Both the position numbers and the translations under genes were made by a program. Source: Pseudomonas alloputida (lineage in GTDB: Bacteria > Pseudomonadota > Gammaproteobacteria > Pseudomonadales > Pseudomonadaceae). Taken from it: a stretch of 64,000 nt of DNA. A model generated the notes under the pieces. That model ran no database searches and was not told the origin of the DNA. It saw nothing but the letters and a program-made list of their open reading frames with translations. Location: contig NZ_CP128540.1 of assembly GCF_021283545.2 (NCBI RefSeq), positions 3,011,501 to 3,075,500 on the forward strand, given 5' to 3'. Shown here piece by piece: positions 34,467 through 44,240 of the stretch. Position 1 is the first letter of the stretch; every line of letters begins with the position of its first letter.

Positions 34467-35765
34467 TCAGGCGATGGAAGCCGGTTGGCCAGCGGGAAGC
34501 GGTTGATCGCTGCGCGCAACAGTTGCGTCGTCTTCCTCATCCTCAACAGGCTCGGATTTCGCCACCACTGCAGTCGCGATGCTGTTCCCGATTACGTTCG
34601 TACCGGTGCGAGCCATGTCCAGGAACTGGTCAATACCGATGATGAGCAGCAGGCCGGCTTCGGGTAGGTTGAACATGGGGAGTGTGGCGGCCACGACGAC
34701 GATAGACGCACGCGCAACGCCCGCCATGCCTTTGCTGGTGACCATCAGCGTGAGCAGGATCAACAGCTGTTGGGTGAAGCTCAGGTCAATGTTGTAGGCC
34801 TGGGCAATGAACATGATGGCGAACGCCTGATACATCATCGAGCCATCAAGGTTGAACGAGTAGCCCAGCGGCAGGACGAAGCTAGAGACCCGCTTGGGTG
34901 CACCAAATTTCTCCAGCGCCTCCATGGTTTTAGGGTAGGCCGACTCGCTGCTTGCAGTGGAAAAGGCAAGCAGCACTGGCTCGCGGATCAATTTCCCAAG
35001 CGTAAAGACCGAGCGGCCGAGGAACACGAAACCCGCTGCAAACAGAACCACCCACAGCACAGCAATCCCGATATAGAACTCAGCGATGAGACGGCCGTAG
35101 TCCCAGAGCAAACCCAGACCCTGGGTAGTAATGGCAGAAGCGATGGCTGCAAACACGCCGATCGGTGCAAAAGCCATTACGTAGTCGGTGATCTTGAACA
35201 TCACCTTAGCCAGCTCGTCGATGCTGTCGACGATGTTGGTGTGCCCCGCCCGCTTCACTGCAGCCAGGCCAAAGCCAAAGAAGAGCGAGAACACCACAAT
35301 CTGGAGAATCTCGTTGTTGGTCATTGCTTCAGCAATACTTCTTGGGAAGACATGGCCGATGAAGGCCTTCAGGCTGAAGTCACCCGTGCCTACCGCAGTT
35401 ACCGCAGCCGGGTGGGAAGCATCGAGGTTCAGCCCTACGCCCGGCTCAAAGATATTGACGAGTGCCATCCCGATGAACAGAGAAACCACCGAAGCAGTGA
35501 CAAACCACGCCATTGCGCGCAGACCGATCCTGCCAATCGACCGGGAGCTACTCATGCTGGCGATGCCGCCAACCAATGTGGCGAAAACTAGGGGCGCGAT
35601 GATCATCTTGATCATGCGAAGGAAGATATCGGTCACCAGGGAGAAGTAACCTGCCAGCTGCTTGGCATGCTCTGCATCAGCAGACAGGTCATGACAGGCC
35701 CAACCGACCAGAACGCCTAAAATAATGCCGGCCGCGATACGGCGCGGAAGCTTGTTGTTCTTCAC
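34467..35765 (-). CDS. Dicarboxylate/amino-acid:cation symporter (DAACS)
   Basis: This 432-residue membrane protein has the hallmarks of the DctA/GltP family: FSTASSESAYP at the re-entrant loop, the SFNLDGSMMY motif, and DMARTGTNVIGNSIAT close to the binding site. It should import C4-dicarboxylates or acidic amino acids. I chose the GTG at 35765, which has GAGGAT upstream; a TTG at 35780 overlaps the ribosome site. It is transcribed with the double racemase and divergently from a LysR gene. Confidence 0.85.
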   Translation of the reverse strand: MKNNKLPRRIAAGIILGVLVGWACHDLSADAEHAKQLAGYFSLVTDIFLRMIKMIIAPLVFATLVGGIASMSSSRSIGRIGLRAMAWFVTASVVSLFIGMALVNIFEPGVGLNLDASHPAAVTAVGTGDFSLKAFIGHVFPRSIAEAMTNNEILQIVVFSLFFGFGLAAVKRAGHTNIVDSIDELAKVMFKITDYVMAFAPIGVFAAIASAITTQGLGLLWDYGRLIAEFYIGIAVLWVVLFAAGFVFLGRSVFTLGKLIREPVLLAFSTASSESAYPKTMEALEKFGAPKRVSSFVLPLGYSFNLDGSMMYQAFAIMFIAQAYNIDLSFTQQLLILLTLMVTSKGMAGVARASIVVVAATLPMFNLPEAGLLLIIGIDQFLDMARTGTNVIGNSIATAVVAKSEPVEDEEDDATVARSDQPLPAGQPASIA

Positions 35766-35965
35766 GGAAGTAATCCTCAAGCAATGTTGTTGGTGTTGTG
35801 ACTTGGCAGAAACGCGGCAGCAAATGGCTGCAGCCAGGATTCGATCTTATGGCAGCACCGGGTGTGAGTTGATGAGGATTCAGGATCAAACTATGCGCTT
35901 TCGGAATACATCGGAGTGGTCTGCTCAGCTAGAGTAAGGAGACGTTCTCCCAGCAGAAACTCACC

Positions 35966-36883
35966 ATGCAAATCAAATGGTTATATGACCTATTGGCGTT
36001 AGACGAATGGAAAAATTTCTCCAGGGCTGCTGAGGTTCGCAGCGTGACTCAGTCCGCGCTGTCACGCCGGATAAGGTCACTGGAGGACTGGGTGGGGGTC
36101 GAGTTGGTTGACCGAAGCACGTATCCAGTTCAACTAACCACAGCCGGGGTTGCCTTCTGCAAGGAAGGTCGAGAAGCGATGGCGGGATTGATGAAACTGA
36201 GGTCTGCTCTGAGGGACGCAGAACGGATGCCAGGGAGATCGATTCAGATCACCGCTGGCCACAGCCTCTCAATGACGTTCCTTCCAAAATGGCTCTCCAA
36301 ATTCCAAGCTCACAGTGATCAGTTCAACGCGCGCGTCGTTGCGGCCAACATCCATGATGCGGTGGTCGCCCTCGAAGAAGGCAGTTGTGACCTGATGATC
36401 ACCTATCACCATCCACAAGCCCCCATCCTCCTGGATCCTGCGCACTTCAGAAGCCTAACCCTGGGTCACGAATCCTTCATGCCGGTGTCAGCGCCAGCGG
36501 CGGACGGCAGACCCAAATACCAGCTTCCAGGCCGCAGTTCAGCACCGGTGCCCTACCTCGCCTACACCGCTTCGACCTTTCTTGGGAAGGTCGTAGACAC
36601 CCTGATAGCGGGTACAGGTGTGCCTGTCGCATTAGAGCGCTGCTACGAAGCGGATATGGCCATGTTGCTTATGCGCATGGCTGTCGAGGGCTATGGCATC
36701 GCCTGGCTACCGCAAAGCGCCGTACAGGAAGAGCTTTCGCGAGGGCGTTTGATTCAAGTCGGTGGCAGCACTTGGAGCACGGAGCTGGAGATCCGCTCCT
36801 ACTCAGCTGTGCAGAATGACAATCCAACCATGCGCGGACTGTGGGAGGCTCTGGAAAGCTTCCAGAACGCAGTTCACAAGTGA
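35966..36883 (+). CDS. LysR-family regulator, HypT/YjiE-like
   Basis: The 305-residue protein has an HTH (about 18-62: NFSRAAEVRSVTQSALSRRIRSLEDWVG) and a LysR effector domain. The opening WLYDLLALDEWKNFSRAAE is characteristic of the HypT/YjiE branch. It is divergent from the symporter-racemase genes and probably controls them. The effector is unknown. Confidence 0.8.
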   Translation: MQIKWLYDLLALDEWKNFSRAAEVRSVTQSALSRRIRSLEDWVGVELVDRSTYPVQLTTAGVAFCKEGREAMAGLMKLRSALRDAERMPGRSIQITAGHSLSMTFLPKWLSKFQAHSDQFNARVVAANIHDAVVALEEGSCDLMITYHHPQAPILLDPAHFRSLTLGHESFMPVSAPAADGRPKYQLPGRSSAPVPYLAYTASTFLGKVVDTLIAGTGVPVALERCYEADMAMLLMRMAVEGYGIAWLPQSAVQEELSRGRLIQVGGSTWSTELEIRSYSAVQNDNPTMRGLWEALESFQNAVHK

Positions 36884-37310
36884 CCTGTTGATCTGCTGAG
36901 CTCATCAAGTTGGCCTAGGTGCAAAGACACTTCTTCGCGGGTGAGACTTGCCTGGGCAGCTTATGCCCTCTCCTTCCCCCTGTTTTCTCTCTCGTTCGCC
37001 CGGACGACCTGCCTGCCCTACATGTCCTGCCCCTGAGGGTGCTGGCGACTCTCAGTGGTAACTGGATCACCTGAGGCAACCGGATCCAACACTTCGGCTA
37101 ACGGCCCCCTCTATCACTCGAATTCGCGCCTCATCGATTGCCGCCTGGGCAAACCGGAAACGCAGAGCCTTTCGGACGCTTTTTCCGGTAATCGCAAGCC
37201 GTAAAAATAACGGAAGACGGCAATAAAGTGAAAAATAATGCTTGAATACGCCTCTCGTCTGGGTATAGCCTGCTGAAACCGGAAAACAAAAGCCCAATGG
37301 GAGACGAAAA
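36884..37310. other. Leader region of the LLM monooxygenase operon
   Basis: No gene is supported. The region includes a promoter candidate (37242-37269) and several CCGGAAA/TTTCCGG copies (around 37156-37190 and 37277), which could be regulator half-sites. Confidence 0.5.
37242..37269 (+). promoter_or_regulatory. Sigma70-like promoter candidate
   Basis: TTGAAT (37242) and TATAGC (37264) are separated by 16 bp and lie about 45 bp upstream of the LLM monooxygenase start, behind an A-rich stretch. Confidence 0.5.
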
Positions 37311-38378
37311 ATGAAGATCAGCCTGTTGCAAGAAGGCGAAACCATGCAAGGCGTGAGCGTTGCTCAGCGTTATCAGGAAATGATCGCTGAGGCATGCCTG
37401 GCCGATAAGCTTGGTTTCTATGCCTGGGGCACCTCAGAGCAGCACTTCAACCCACCAAAATTCACGGTGTCGGCGCCTGAAGTGCTGTACGCCGCCATTG
37501 CAGCCCAGACCAAAGACATCAAGCTGCGCACCATGTGCGCAGTAATGCTCCAGTGGAACCATCCAATTCTGGTGGCTGAGCGCACTTCTACGCTGGATAT
37601 TGTCTCGAACGGCAGGGCCGAGATCGCCACCGCGCGTTCCAACAACCTGGTCACGCTGGAAGCTTTCGGCGTTGATCCGAGCACCACGCGTGCGCAGTGG
37701 GAAGACGGTATGGAAGTCCTCATCAAGGCCTTTGCTGATGAGACGCTCCAGCACAATGGGCCGATCTGGAACATTCCGCCGCGCACCGTTGTTCCTCGCC
37801 CACTGCAGACCCCGCACCCTCCGATTTACGTTTCGGCATCGAGCGTCCAGACGCACAGCAACGCAGGTGAGCGTGGCATTGGCGTGTTGAGCTTCGAAAA
37901 CTACTTCGGGTTCGATTACCTGCAAGAGTGCATCGACGCCTACCGTTCCGGCCTTGCGACTCACAAGAGCAGCGTCCCGCGCCGAACCGAGCAAGCCGGC
38001 CTGTACGTAGCAACGGCGTTCTGTGATACCACTCGCGCGCGTGCCGTGGATATCGCTCGTGACGTAACGACGAGCTACTTCAAATTCATCATCGACCTGT
38101 ACGCCCCTCTCGGTAAGAAGGGCTCTTACGAGTACCTGGACGGACGCATGCTGCGCTTGCTGGAGCATGAAGGCGACATGGACTTCCTGATCTCCGAGAC
38201 CCCATCGGTAATGGTTGGTGATCCGGATGACTTCATCAAACGCATCCGTCAGCTTCAGCAGATGGGGATCGACGAAATACTGTTGCGCATCGATGGCATC
38301 CCCCACGAGGACATCATGCGCTCGATCGAACTGATCGGTCGCGAGGTGATGCCAGCCATCAATGGAGGTGCGAAATGA
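37311..38378 (+). CDS. LLM-class flavin-dependent monooxygenase
   Basis: The 355-residue protein is a bacterial-luciferase-like TIM barrel, with LGFYAWGTSEQHF near the N-terminus and the segment SNGRAEIATARSN. Such enzymes use reduced FMN from a partner to oxidise organic substrates. The partner reductase gene follows with an ATGA overlap. The ATG has GGGAGA upstream. The gene heads a four-gene oxidative operon ending in an aldehyde dehydrogenase. The substrate is unknown. Confidence 0.85.
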   Translation: MKISLLQEGETMQGVSVAQRYQEMIAEACLADKLGFYAWGTSEQHFNPPKFTVSAPEVLYAAIAAQTKDIKLRTMCAVMLQWNHPILVAERTSTLDIVSNGRAEIATARSNNLVTLEAFGVDPSTTRAQWEDGMEVLIKAFADETLQHNGPIWNIPPRTVVPRPLQTPHPPIYVSASSVQTHSNAGERGIGVLSFENYFGFDYLQECIDAYRSGLATHKSSVPRRTEQAGLYVATAFCDTTRARAVDIARDVTTSYFKFIIDLYAPLGKKGSYEYLDGRMLRLLEHEGDMDFLISETPSVMVGDPDDFIKRIRQLQQMGIDEILLRIDGIPHEDIMRSIELIGREVMPAINGGAK

Positions 38379-38905
38379 GCCAGGCTCAGTTGCAGCAGCC
38401 CCTTGAGATGCCAGATATCGACCTGCAGGTTTTCAAGGAGGCGATGGCAGATTTTCCAGCAGCAGTCACAGTTATCACGACCTGGGATGACGAAGGCCAT
38501 CCCGTGGGTGCCACCCTCTCTGCTGTCTCCTCGCTCTCGGCGACTCCACCCATGATGTTGGCGTGCTTTGACCGCAAATCGAAGACACTGGAATGCCTCA
38601 CCCGGGGTAAGCCGTTTTTGATCCATGTGCTGGGTGCAGGACAAGAGCACCTGGCGATGCTGTTCGCCGGCAAGAGCACCGACAAGTTTGATGGCATCGC
38701 GTGGAAGTCGGGCGAACTGGGTCTGCCAACACTCCCGGGCGCGGCGTGCACACTGGCGTGTGAAGTCGCCGATGTTCTCCCCGGTGGGGATCACCTCATC
38801 GTTACCGGCTGCATCCGGCACATTTCGCATAACACGCAGCAGATGCCGCTTCTGTATCACCGCCGCAAGATGTTCGCCGTTCCACAAGCGGCCGCACAGC
38901 CATGA
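38375..38905 (+). CDS. Flavin reductase, short-chain
   Basis: The 176-residue protein has a flavin-reductase split-barrel fold, with AAVTVITTWDDEGHPVG, SSLSATPPMMLACF and a terminal HRRKMFAV. It should reduce FMN or FAD with NAD(P)H and hand it to the LLM oxygenase, with which it is coupled by a 4-bp overlap. The next gene overlaps it by 4 bp too. Confidence 0.85.
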   Translation: MSQAQLQQPLEMPDIDLQVFKEAMADFPAAVTVITTWDDEGHPVGATLSAVSSLSATPPMMLACFDRKSKTLECLTRGKPFLIHVLGAGQEHLAMLFAGKSTDKFDGIAWKSGELGLPTLPGAACTLACEVADVLPGGDHLIVTGCIRHISHNTQQMPLLYHRRKMFAVPQAAAQP

Positions 38906-39204
38906 AGCGGGTCGTCGTGGTCTACGAATTGCCGTCAAACCCAGCTGAGTTTGAGCGCCACTACCGAGACGTTCACATTCCACTCGTGAAGAAAATGCCA
39001 AACCTCGTCGCCCTCGAAGCCAGTATCAGTGGCTCGACCAGCGCGCCACAGGAGTGGCACACCGTCGCGATTATGACCTTCCGCAACCAGGCTGAACTCG
39101 ATGAGTCCTTGGCATCTCCTGAGGGAATTGCGGCGGTTGAGGATGTCTCTCGCTTCGCCACGGGCGGCTGCAGGATCTTCACCTGCGAATTCGAAAGCTT
39201 CTAA
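38902..39204 (+). CDS. EthD-family small protein
   Basis: The 100-residue protein is a ferredoxin-like alpha+beta domain of the EthD type (HYRDVHIPLVKKMPNLV near the N-terminus). Family members help degrade ethers, steroids or polyketides, often as accessory proteins or small cyclases. It is translationally coupled to the flavin reductase. It has no clear catalytic residues beyond His in VHIPL. Confidence 0.75.
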   Translation: MKRVVVVYELPSNPAEFERHYRDVHIPLVKKMPNLVALEASISGSTSAPQEWHTVAIMTFRNQAELDESLASPEGIAAVEDVSRFATGGCRIFTCEFESF

Positions 39205-39225
39205 CAATTAGAGTGAGGCCTTGCC

Positions 39226-40728
39226 ATGAATTTACCACTGGATCCTTTGAAGCACCTGAGCCCTACCGTTCAGGCGTTTCTCAAGCAACCCATGAAGCTG
39301 ATGATCGACAACCAGTTCGTGGATGCTTGTGAAGGGAAGGTTTTCCAGACCTTCGACCCTGCGACCAGTCAGCTCATAGCAAATGTTTCTGAAGCGGGTA
39401 TCGCAGACGTCGAAGTTGCTGTTGCTTCCGCTAATCGTGCACTTGTAGGCCCGTGGGCAAAGATGCTGCCTAAAGACCGCGAAGCGGTCATCCATAGGCT
39501 TGCAGCCCTCATCGAGAAACATGGCGACGATCTGGCCCAGATCGAGAGCCTGGACAGCGGCAAGCCTGCCGCCCAGATTCGAGCCGTGGACGTCGAGCTA
39601 GCTATCGGCGCGCTTCGATACAATGCGGGCTGGCCAACCAAGCTCCACGGCCAGACTATTCCCGTCAGTGCACCCGATATGCATGTCTATACCCGACGCG
39701 AACCGCTGGGTGTAATTGCTGCCATCGTGCCGTGGAACTTCCCCCTGTGCCAAGCCTGCTTCAAGCTGGCTCCGGCGCTCGCTGCAGGTTGCACTGTCGT
39801 ACTGAAGCCTGCCGAGCAAACCCCGTTGTCGGCACTATTCCTCGCGAAGCTTGCCATCGAAGCCGGCCTCCCTCCGGGTGTGCTCAACGTGCTTCCTGGC
39901 TTCGGCAAAATCGCAGGCCAGGCTCTTGTCGAACACCCTGGCGTTGCGAAGATCGCGTTCACCGGCTCTGAAGCGGTGGGTAAGCATATCGTCAGAACTG
40001 CCGCCAGTGACCTCAAGCATGTCTCGATGGAACTGGGTGGGAAGAACCCGAACGTGATCTTCGCCGATGCTGACCTCGACAAGGCGGCGGCTACGGCAGC
40101 AATGGCAATCTTCTTCTACTCCGGTCAAGTCTGCGCAGCGGGCTCTCGCTTGATGGTGGAGCGCAAAGTTTACGAGCGCGTACTCGAAACGGTGATGGCA
40201 GAAACCGCCAAGCTCAAGCTTGGGCATGGTTTGGCTCCCGACACTGCCTTGGGGCCGCTGATTTCCGCCGATCAATTTGCACGGGTTAGCGGATTCGTTG
40301 AGCGCGCTAAGGCCGAAGGCGTCGAATGCGTGATGGGTGGTAACAAGGCAGGAGGCGCGCTTTCTGACGGCCACTTCCTGGAGCCGACGATTCTGGTGAA
40401 TGCTTCGGATAGCCGTGAGGTAGTAGTTGACGAAATCTTTGGGCCGGTGCTGGTCATCCAGACGTTCGAGACCATTGATGAACTCACCACCCGGGCCAAC
40501 AATACCGGCTTTGGTCTCTCTGCTGGGGTCTGGACAAGAGACGTGGGCAAGGCCCACCAGGTCGCTGGAGCACTGCAGGCTGGTACCGTCTGGATCAACA
40601 CCTACGGCAACTTCGACTGTGCCGCACCTTGGGGTGGATACAAACAGTCTGGCTATGGTCGCGATAACGGAGCTGAAGGCATCGAGAAATTCCTTCAGAC
40701 CAAGACCGTTTGGACGAACTGCAACTGA
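39226..40728 (+). CDS. Aldehyde dehydrogenase, phenylacetaldehyde type
   Basis: The 500-residue protein has PWNFPLCQ (about 165), FTGSEAVGK, Glu in MELGGKNPN (about 267) and the catalytic Cys in GQVCAAGSR (about 301). The pattern is close to FeaB/StyD-like phenylacetaldehyde and betaine-type dehydrogenases. It would oxidise the aldehyde released by the LLM monooxygenase. A rho-independent terminator follows at 40790. Confidence 0.85.
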   Translation: MNLPLDPLKHLSPTVQAFLKQPMKLMIDNQFVDACEGKVFQTFDPATSQLIANVSEAGIADVEVAVASANRALVGPWAKMLPKDREAVIHRLAALIEKHGDDLAQIESLDSGKPAAQIRAVDVELAIGALRYNAGWPTKLHGQTIPVSAPDMHVYTRREPLGVIAAIVPWNFPLCQACFKLAPALAAGCTVVLKPAEQTPLSALFLAKLAIEAGLPPGVLNVLPGFGKIAGQALVEHPGVAKIAFTGSEAVGKHIVRTAASDLKHVSMELGGKNPNVIFADADLDKAAATAAMAIFFYSGQVCAAGSRLMVERKVYERVLETVMAETAKLKLGHGLAPDTALGPLISADQFARVSGFVERAKAEGVECVMGGNKAGGALSDGHFLEPTILVNASDSREVVVDEIFGPVLVIQTFETIDELTTRANNTGFGLSAGVWTRDVGKAHQVAGALQAGTVWINTYGNFDCAAPWGGYKQSGYGRDNGAEGIEKFLQTKTVWTNCN

Positions 40729-40789
40729 TCAGCGTGCGTTGCTCCTCTGAAGAGCCTTAGGGTTCTTCAGGCAATCCGTCACCCTCTTT

Positions 40790-40815
40790 AGCCGACCAGA
40801 AGGTCGGCTTTTTTT
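40790..40815. terminator. Bidirectional rho-independent terminator
   Basis: AGCCGACC and GGTCGGCT pair around AGAA, followed by seven T. It sits between the convergent aldehyde dehydrogenase and Lrp-like genes and can end the plus-strand operon strongly. Confidence 0.85.
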
Positions 40816-40820
40816 CGGAT

Positions 40821-41831
40821 TCAGATTTTGTCGGAGCCTAGTCGCTTATACAGGAGGTCGATGTAGGGGAAGCTTTCGATCCGCTCGATGCCCTCCACCA
40901 TTCGCAATTGATCGTCGATGAGCTCGAACAGGGCATGCCTGGAGGGACAGACCACTTCAACGAACAAATCGAATCGGCCCGCACAGATGGTGATGTAGGA
41001 GACTTTTTCGATCGCACGCAAGCGCTCAGCAACATCCTTGACCCGAACGCCAGGTCGCACGGTGATAGCCGTCCATGCGAGGGCTCGATCTTCAAGGTTC
41101 ATTGGGCTGGTGATCGCCATGATATTGAGCAGCCCAGACTCAACCAGAACATTTAGCCGGCCCCTGACCTGAGACTCCGAAATGCCCAGGGCTACAGCGA
41201 TATTCTTCAAAGGCGCTCGGCCATCGTGGCTAAGTTCGCGCACAATCTTCTTGTCGACATCGTCCATTTCCTTGCTCACTACCCCATGAGGCTGAGCTGC
41301 CGGCGGACGCCCGAAGAATTGTGCGCGCTGGTAGAAGACGCTGTAGTAAGGGAAAACCTCAATGCCCTTAACGCCGTGCAGTACTGCCACTTCCTTGAAG
41401 AGGACATGCTGCATGCGTGCCATGTCGGTGCAGATAATCTCAACAACGATGGAGAAACGCCCCGTTGTCGTGACGACGTAATCGACATCTGCGATCTCAA
41501 TCAATGCCTCAGACACCTCTGGTGCCGAGCAGGAGAGATCCAGAGTGATGCCAACCAATGCACCTGCTTGATACCCTAGAGACGCCGGATCCGTCAGCGC
41601 AACGATTTGGATTACGTTCTGCTCCAGCAACTGATGCACACGGTTGCGGACAGTGCGCTCTGAGATGTCCAACTCGCGGGCGATGGCGACAAATGGGCGT
41701 CGACCATCCTCCTGTAGATGGGCAATGATTTCTCGATCAGTGGCGGACAACAGCTGCTCTGAAAGCGGGCCTTGTCCTTTAGGCTGAAGTCGTGTGATGA
41801 CGGGCGCTTCGTTCAGATCGGCAGTATTCAT
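40821..41831 (-). CDS. Fused double Lrp/AsnC regulator
   Basis: The 336-residue protein contains two complete Lrp/AsnC modules. The first HTH is about 28-80 (ISERTVRNRVHQLLEQNVIQ) with a RAM domain to about 170. The second HTH is about 190-240 (ISESQVRGRLNVLVESGLLN) with its own RAM domain to the end. Usual Lrp proteins are about 150-165 residues and form dimers, so this fusion would act as a built-in dimer. It lies between the LLM operon and ribBA and may regulate one or both. Confidence 0.85.
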   Translation of the reverse strand: MNTADLNEAPVITRLQPKGQGPLSEQLLSATDREIIAHLQEDGRRPFVAIARELDISERTVRNRVHQLLEQNVIQIVALTDPASLGYQAGALVGITLDLSCSAPEVSEALIEIADVDYVVTTTGRFSIVVEIICTDMARMQHVLFKEVAVLHGVKGIEVFPYYSVFYQRAQFFGRPPAAQPHGVVSKEMDDVDKKIVRELSHDGRAPLKNIAVALGISESQVRGRLNVLVESGLLNIMAITSPMNLEDRALAWTAITVRPGVRVKDVAERLRAIEKVSYITICAGRFDLFVEVVCPSRHALFELIDDQLRMVEGIERIESFPYIDLLYKRLGSDKI

Positions 41832-41894
41832 ATACTCAGCAGGTCTAGGGGGCAGGTGCGGGTATTATCCACCCCCTCGTTGAATGGGCAAGTA

Positions 41895-43010
41895 CTAGGC
41901 TTCCACCTCACCCGCCAGTACCTCGACGACTTCCAAGTCAAACCCAGCCAGCCCGAGGAACTTGGCTGGAGACCCCATGTTCCTGAGCTTTCGTACGCCC
42001 AGATCCTGGAGGATTTGAGCGCCTGTGCCCAACTCGGCATAGGTGCGGGAATGGGCGCGCTGAGATTTGCGGTTGGGCTTTGAAAGCTGAGGAACACGCT
42101 CCAGTAGTTCCTGAGACGACTCATGGGTGGCCAAGACCACCACTACACCCTCTCCTTCAGCGGCTACTTTCTCTAGCGCACTCCAGAGCGTCCAACTGCT
42201 CGGTGTAGAGCAATCTGCGCCCACAAGGTCGCAGAGAGGATCAATGACATGCACCCTGACCAGCACGGGCTCATCGCCAGACGGCTTACCCATGACCAAT
42301 GCCATGTGAACACCACCCTCGACAACATCTTCGTAGGTGACTAGGCGGAAGTTACCGTGAACCGTGGGCAGCTCACGCTCACCGATACGAACCACGGTAC
42401 GTTCGGTCGCCAATCGATAGTGGATGAGATCAGCAATCGTCCCAATTTTGATGCCGTGCTTCTGAGCAAACTGCTCCAGGTCTGCGCGTCGGGCCATGCT
42501 CCCGTCATCATTCATTACCTCCACGATAACCGATGCGGGAGTCAGCCCTGCGAGGCGCGCAAGGTCGCACCCAGCTTCGGTGTGACCCGCCCGGGTCAGT
42601 ACACCACCATCCCGAGCCTGGACGGGAAAGATGTGGCCAGGCTGTACCAAGTCGCTGGCCTTCGCTCCGGGCCGCACTGCCGTTAGTACCGTATGAGCAC
42701 GGTCTGCCGCTGAAATCCCTGTCGTCACGCCCTGTGCGGCTTCGATCGACATGGTGAAAGCGGTGGAGAACACCGTCCCGTTGTTCGGCACCATTTGCTT
42801 GAGCTCCAGCCGAGTGCAATGCTCTTCAGTCAGGGTAAGGCAGATCAATCCGCGCGCCTCCCTGGCCATGAAATTGATCATCTCCGGCGTGCACAGCTCC
42901 GCCGCGAGCAGCAGATCACCTTCATTTTCACGGTCTTCGTCGTCCACCAAAAGCACGGGCTTGCCCTGGCGAACATCCTCAATGATTTCTTCGATTGTGT
43001 TGAATGGCAT
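41895..43010 (-). CDS. RibBA: DHBP synthase with degenerate GTP cyclohydrolase II domain
   Basis: The 371-residue protein has an intact N-terminal 3,4-dihydroxy-2-butanone 4-phosphate synthase (about 1-200), with [11 protein letters not shown] and [11 protein letters not shown]. The C-terminal GTP cyclohydrolase II-like part lacks the zinc triad region RCDC and the EGRGIGL loop, so it is likely inactive, as in many pseudomonads. It makes a riboflavin precursor from ribulose 5-phosphate. No FMN riboswitch fits in the 38-bp gap upstream. Its place near an FMN-dependent oxygenase suggests dedicated flavin supply. Confidence 0.85.
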   Translation of the reverse strand: MPFNTIEEIIEDVRQGKPVLLVDDEDRENEGDLLLAAELCTPEMINFMAREARGLICLTLTEEHCTRLELKQMVPNNGTVFSTAFTMSIEAAQGVTTGISAADRAHTVLTAVRPGAKASDLVQPGHIFPVQARDGGVLTRAGHTEAGCDLARLAGLTPASVIVEVMNDDGSMARRADLEQFAQKHGIKIGTIADLIHYRLATERTVVRIGERELPTVHGNFRLVTYEDVVEGGVHMALVMGKPSGDEPVLVRVHVIDPLCDLVGADCSTPSSWTLWSALEKVAAEGEGVVVVLATHESSQELLERVPQLSKPNRKSQRAHSRTYAELGTGAQILQDLGVRKLRNMGSPAKFLGLAGFDLEVVEVLAGEVEA

Positions 43011-43048
43011 GTTATCGCTCTTGTTTTAGGAGATTGATCGGGGTTGTG

Positions 43049-44002
43049 CTACTGCAGGCAGGCTTCGAAAGAGCTGCGCAAGGCGTCGGAATCAAGGTTT
43101 CGACCAATGAAGACGAGTTTGCTGGTGCGTGGCTCATCGTCATGCCAGCGCCGCTGAACGTCGCCGTCAGCCATCGCCTGCACGCCTTGGAACACAAACC
43201 TGCGAGGCTCGTGGGTCAGCGCTAGAACCCCCTTGTATCGCAACAGATCCTCTCCGTACTCGCGCTGCAAGGCCTGTATGAACCCCATGAATCGGTCTGG
43301 CACCACCTCCTTGTCAGTGGTCAGAGACACGCTCACGACATGCTGATCGTGACGATGCAGCAGCACAGGAAACCGGTGGTCAGCACCTGTGATTTCCAGA
43401 TCCTTCAAGCTGTATGCGCTGAAGCCAGACAGTGATCCCACGTCGACCGCGCAATGGCTCGTTCTAAACTGCTTGGCTGAAGGACTGAGTTTGCGAAGCA
43501 GGGCATCAACGGATTCAGCGTCGTCATCACAAAGCTGCTCAATCTTGTTCAGTAGCACGACGTCAGCGAAGGCAAGCTGCTGGACGATTTCCGGATGGCG
43601 TTTCCAGTAGCCTTGGATGTGGGCGCCATCGACTACACAGACCACCGCGTCAAGCACCAGCTCATCGTTCAGGTCATCGTCAAGCATGAAGGTTTGTGCA
43701 ATCGGCGCAGGATTCGCGAGGCCCGTTGTCTCGATGATCAACGCATCGAAGCCACCCTTTTCGAGCAGGGCTTCCAGGCTCGACAAGAGATCCCCCCTCA
43801 CTGAGCAACACAAACAACCATTGCTCAATTGGATGACCTGCTCGTCCCTGCTCTCGATTAATTCGGAGTCGATCCCAAGCTCAGCGAACTCGTTGACGAT
43901 AACGGCGTAACGCCTCCCCCTGGGATCCGCAAGCATCTTCCTCAACAAGGTGGTCTTGCCCGCTCCCAGATAGCCCGTCAGTACCGTGACCGGAATTTTC
44001 AT
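43049..44002 (-). CDS. CobW/COG0523-family GTPase
   Basis: The 317-residue protein has a Walker A GYLGAGKTT (about 9-17), the metal-binding GCLCC (about 63) and NKIE in place of the usual NKxD, followed by a CobW C-terminal domain. COG0523 proteins deliver metal to enzymes or act in zinc limitation. I chose ATG 44002, because the frame upstream has no ribosome site and shows no family resemblance. It is co-directional with ribBA (38 bp apart) and divergent from a metallo-amidohydrolase gene, which may be its client. Confidence 0.8.
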   Translation of the reverse strand: MKIPVTVLTGYLGAGKTTLLRKMLADPRGRRYAVIVNEFAELGIDSELIESRDEQVIQLSNGCLCCSVRGDLLSSLEALLEKGGFDALIIETTGLANPAPIAQTFMLDDDLNDELVLDAVVCVVDGAHIQGYWKRHPEIVQQLAFADVVLLNKIEQLCDDDAESVDALLRKLSPSAKQFRTSHCAVDVGSLSGFSAYSLKDLEITGADHRFPVLLHRHDQHVVSVSLTTDKEVVPDRFMGFIQALQREYGEDLLRYKGVLALTHEPRRFVFQGVQAMADGDVQRRWHDDEPRTSKLVFIGRNLDSDALRSSFEACLQ

Positions 44003-44147
44003 CGTGTCGGCTCCATCAGCTGGTCGTGCAGTGCTGTCGCTCGGCAGCACGCCGACCGACAGGGGAAAAAGACATTGACATCCCCTTTCGTTGCTGATTA
44101 TGTAGCATCTCGTTAAGAAAAAAAACAAAAGCGGAATTTAAAAGATT

Positions 44148-44163
44148 GGAAAAAGTTTTTTCC
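44148..44163. promoter_or_regulatory. Palindrome in the divergent promoter region
   Basis: GGAAAAA and TTTTTCC form a near-perfect 16-bp palindrome in the AT-rich 238-bp gap between the CobW and amidohydrolase genes. Lrp-type regulators bind such AT-rich palindromes, so this is a candidate site for the double Lrp protein. Confidence 0.4.
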
Positions 44164-44240
44164 GTAGCTGACCGGCGGATAGTGCTGTGGTATCCGCCTT
44201 CGCGTTAGCCTTTTTGAACCTCCGCAGTGGAGACGTAACG

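Noticed and set aside
34770..35591. 273-codon open frame antisense to the dicarboxylate symporter
   Set aside because: Charged, repetitive shadow of the membrane protein; no start signal.
43011..43048. FMN riboswitch before ribBA
   Set aside because: Only 38 bp separate ribBA from the cobW-like gene on the same strand, too short for an RFN element.
44003..44128. 42-residue N-terminal extension of the CobW protein
   Set aside because: No similarity to the family and no ribosome site; the ATG at 44002 lies directly before the conserved MKIPVTVLTG start.
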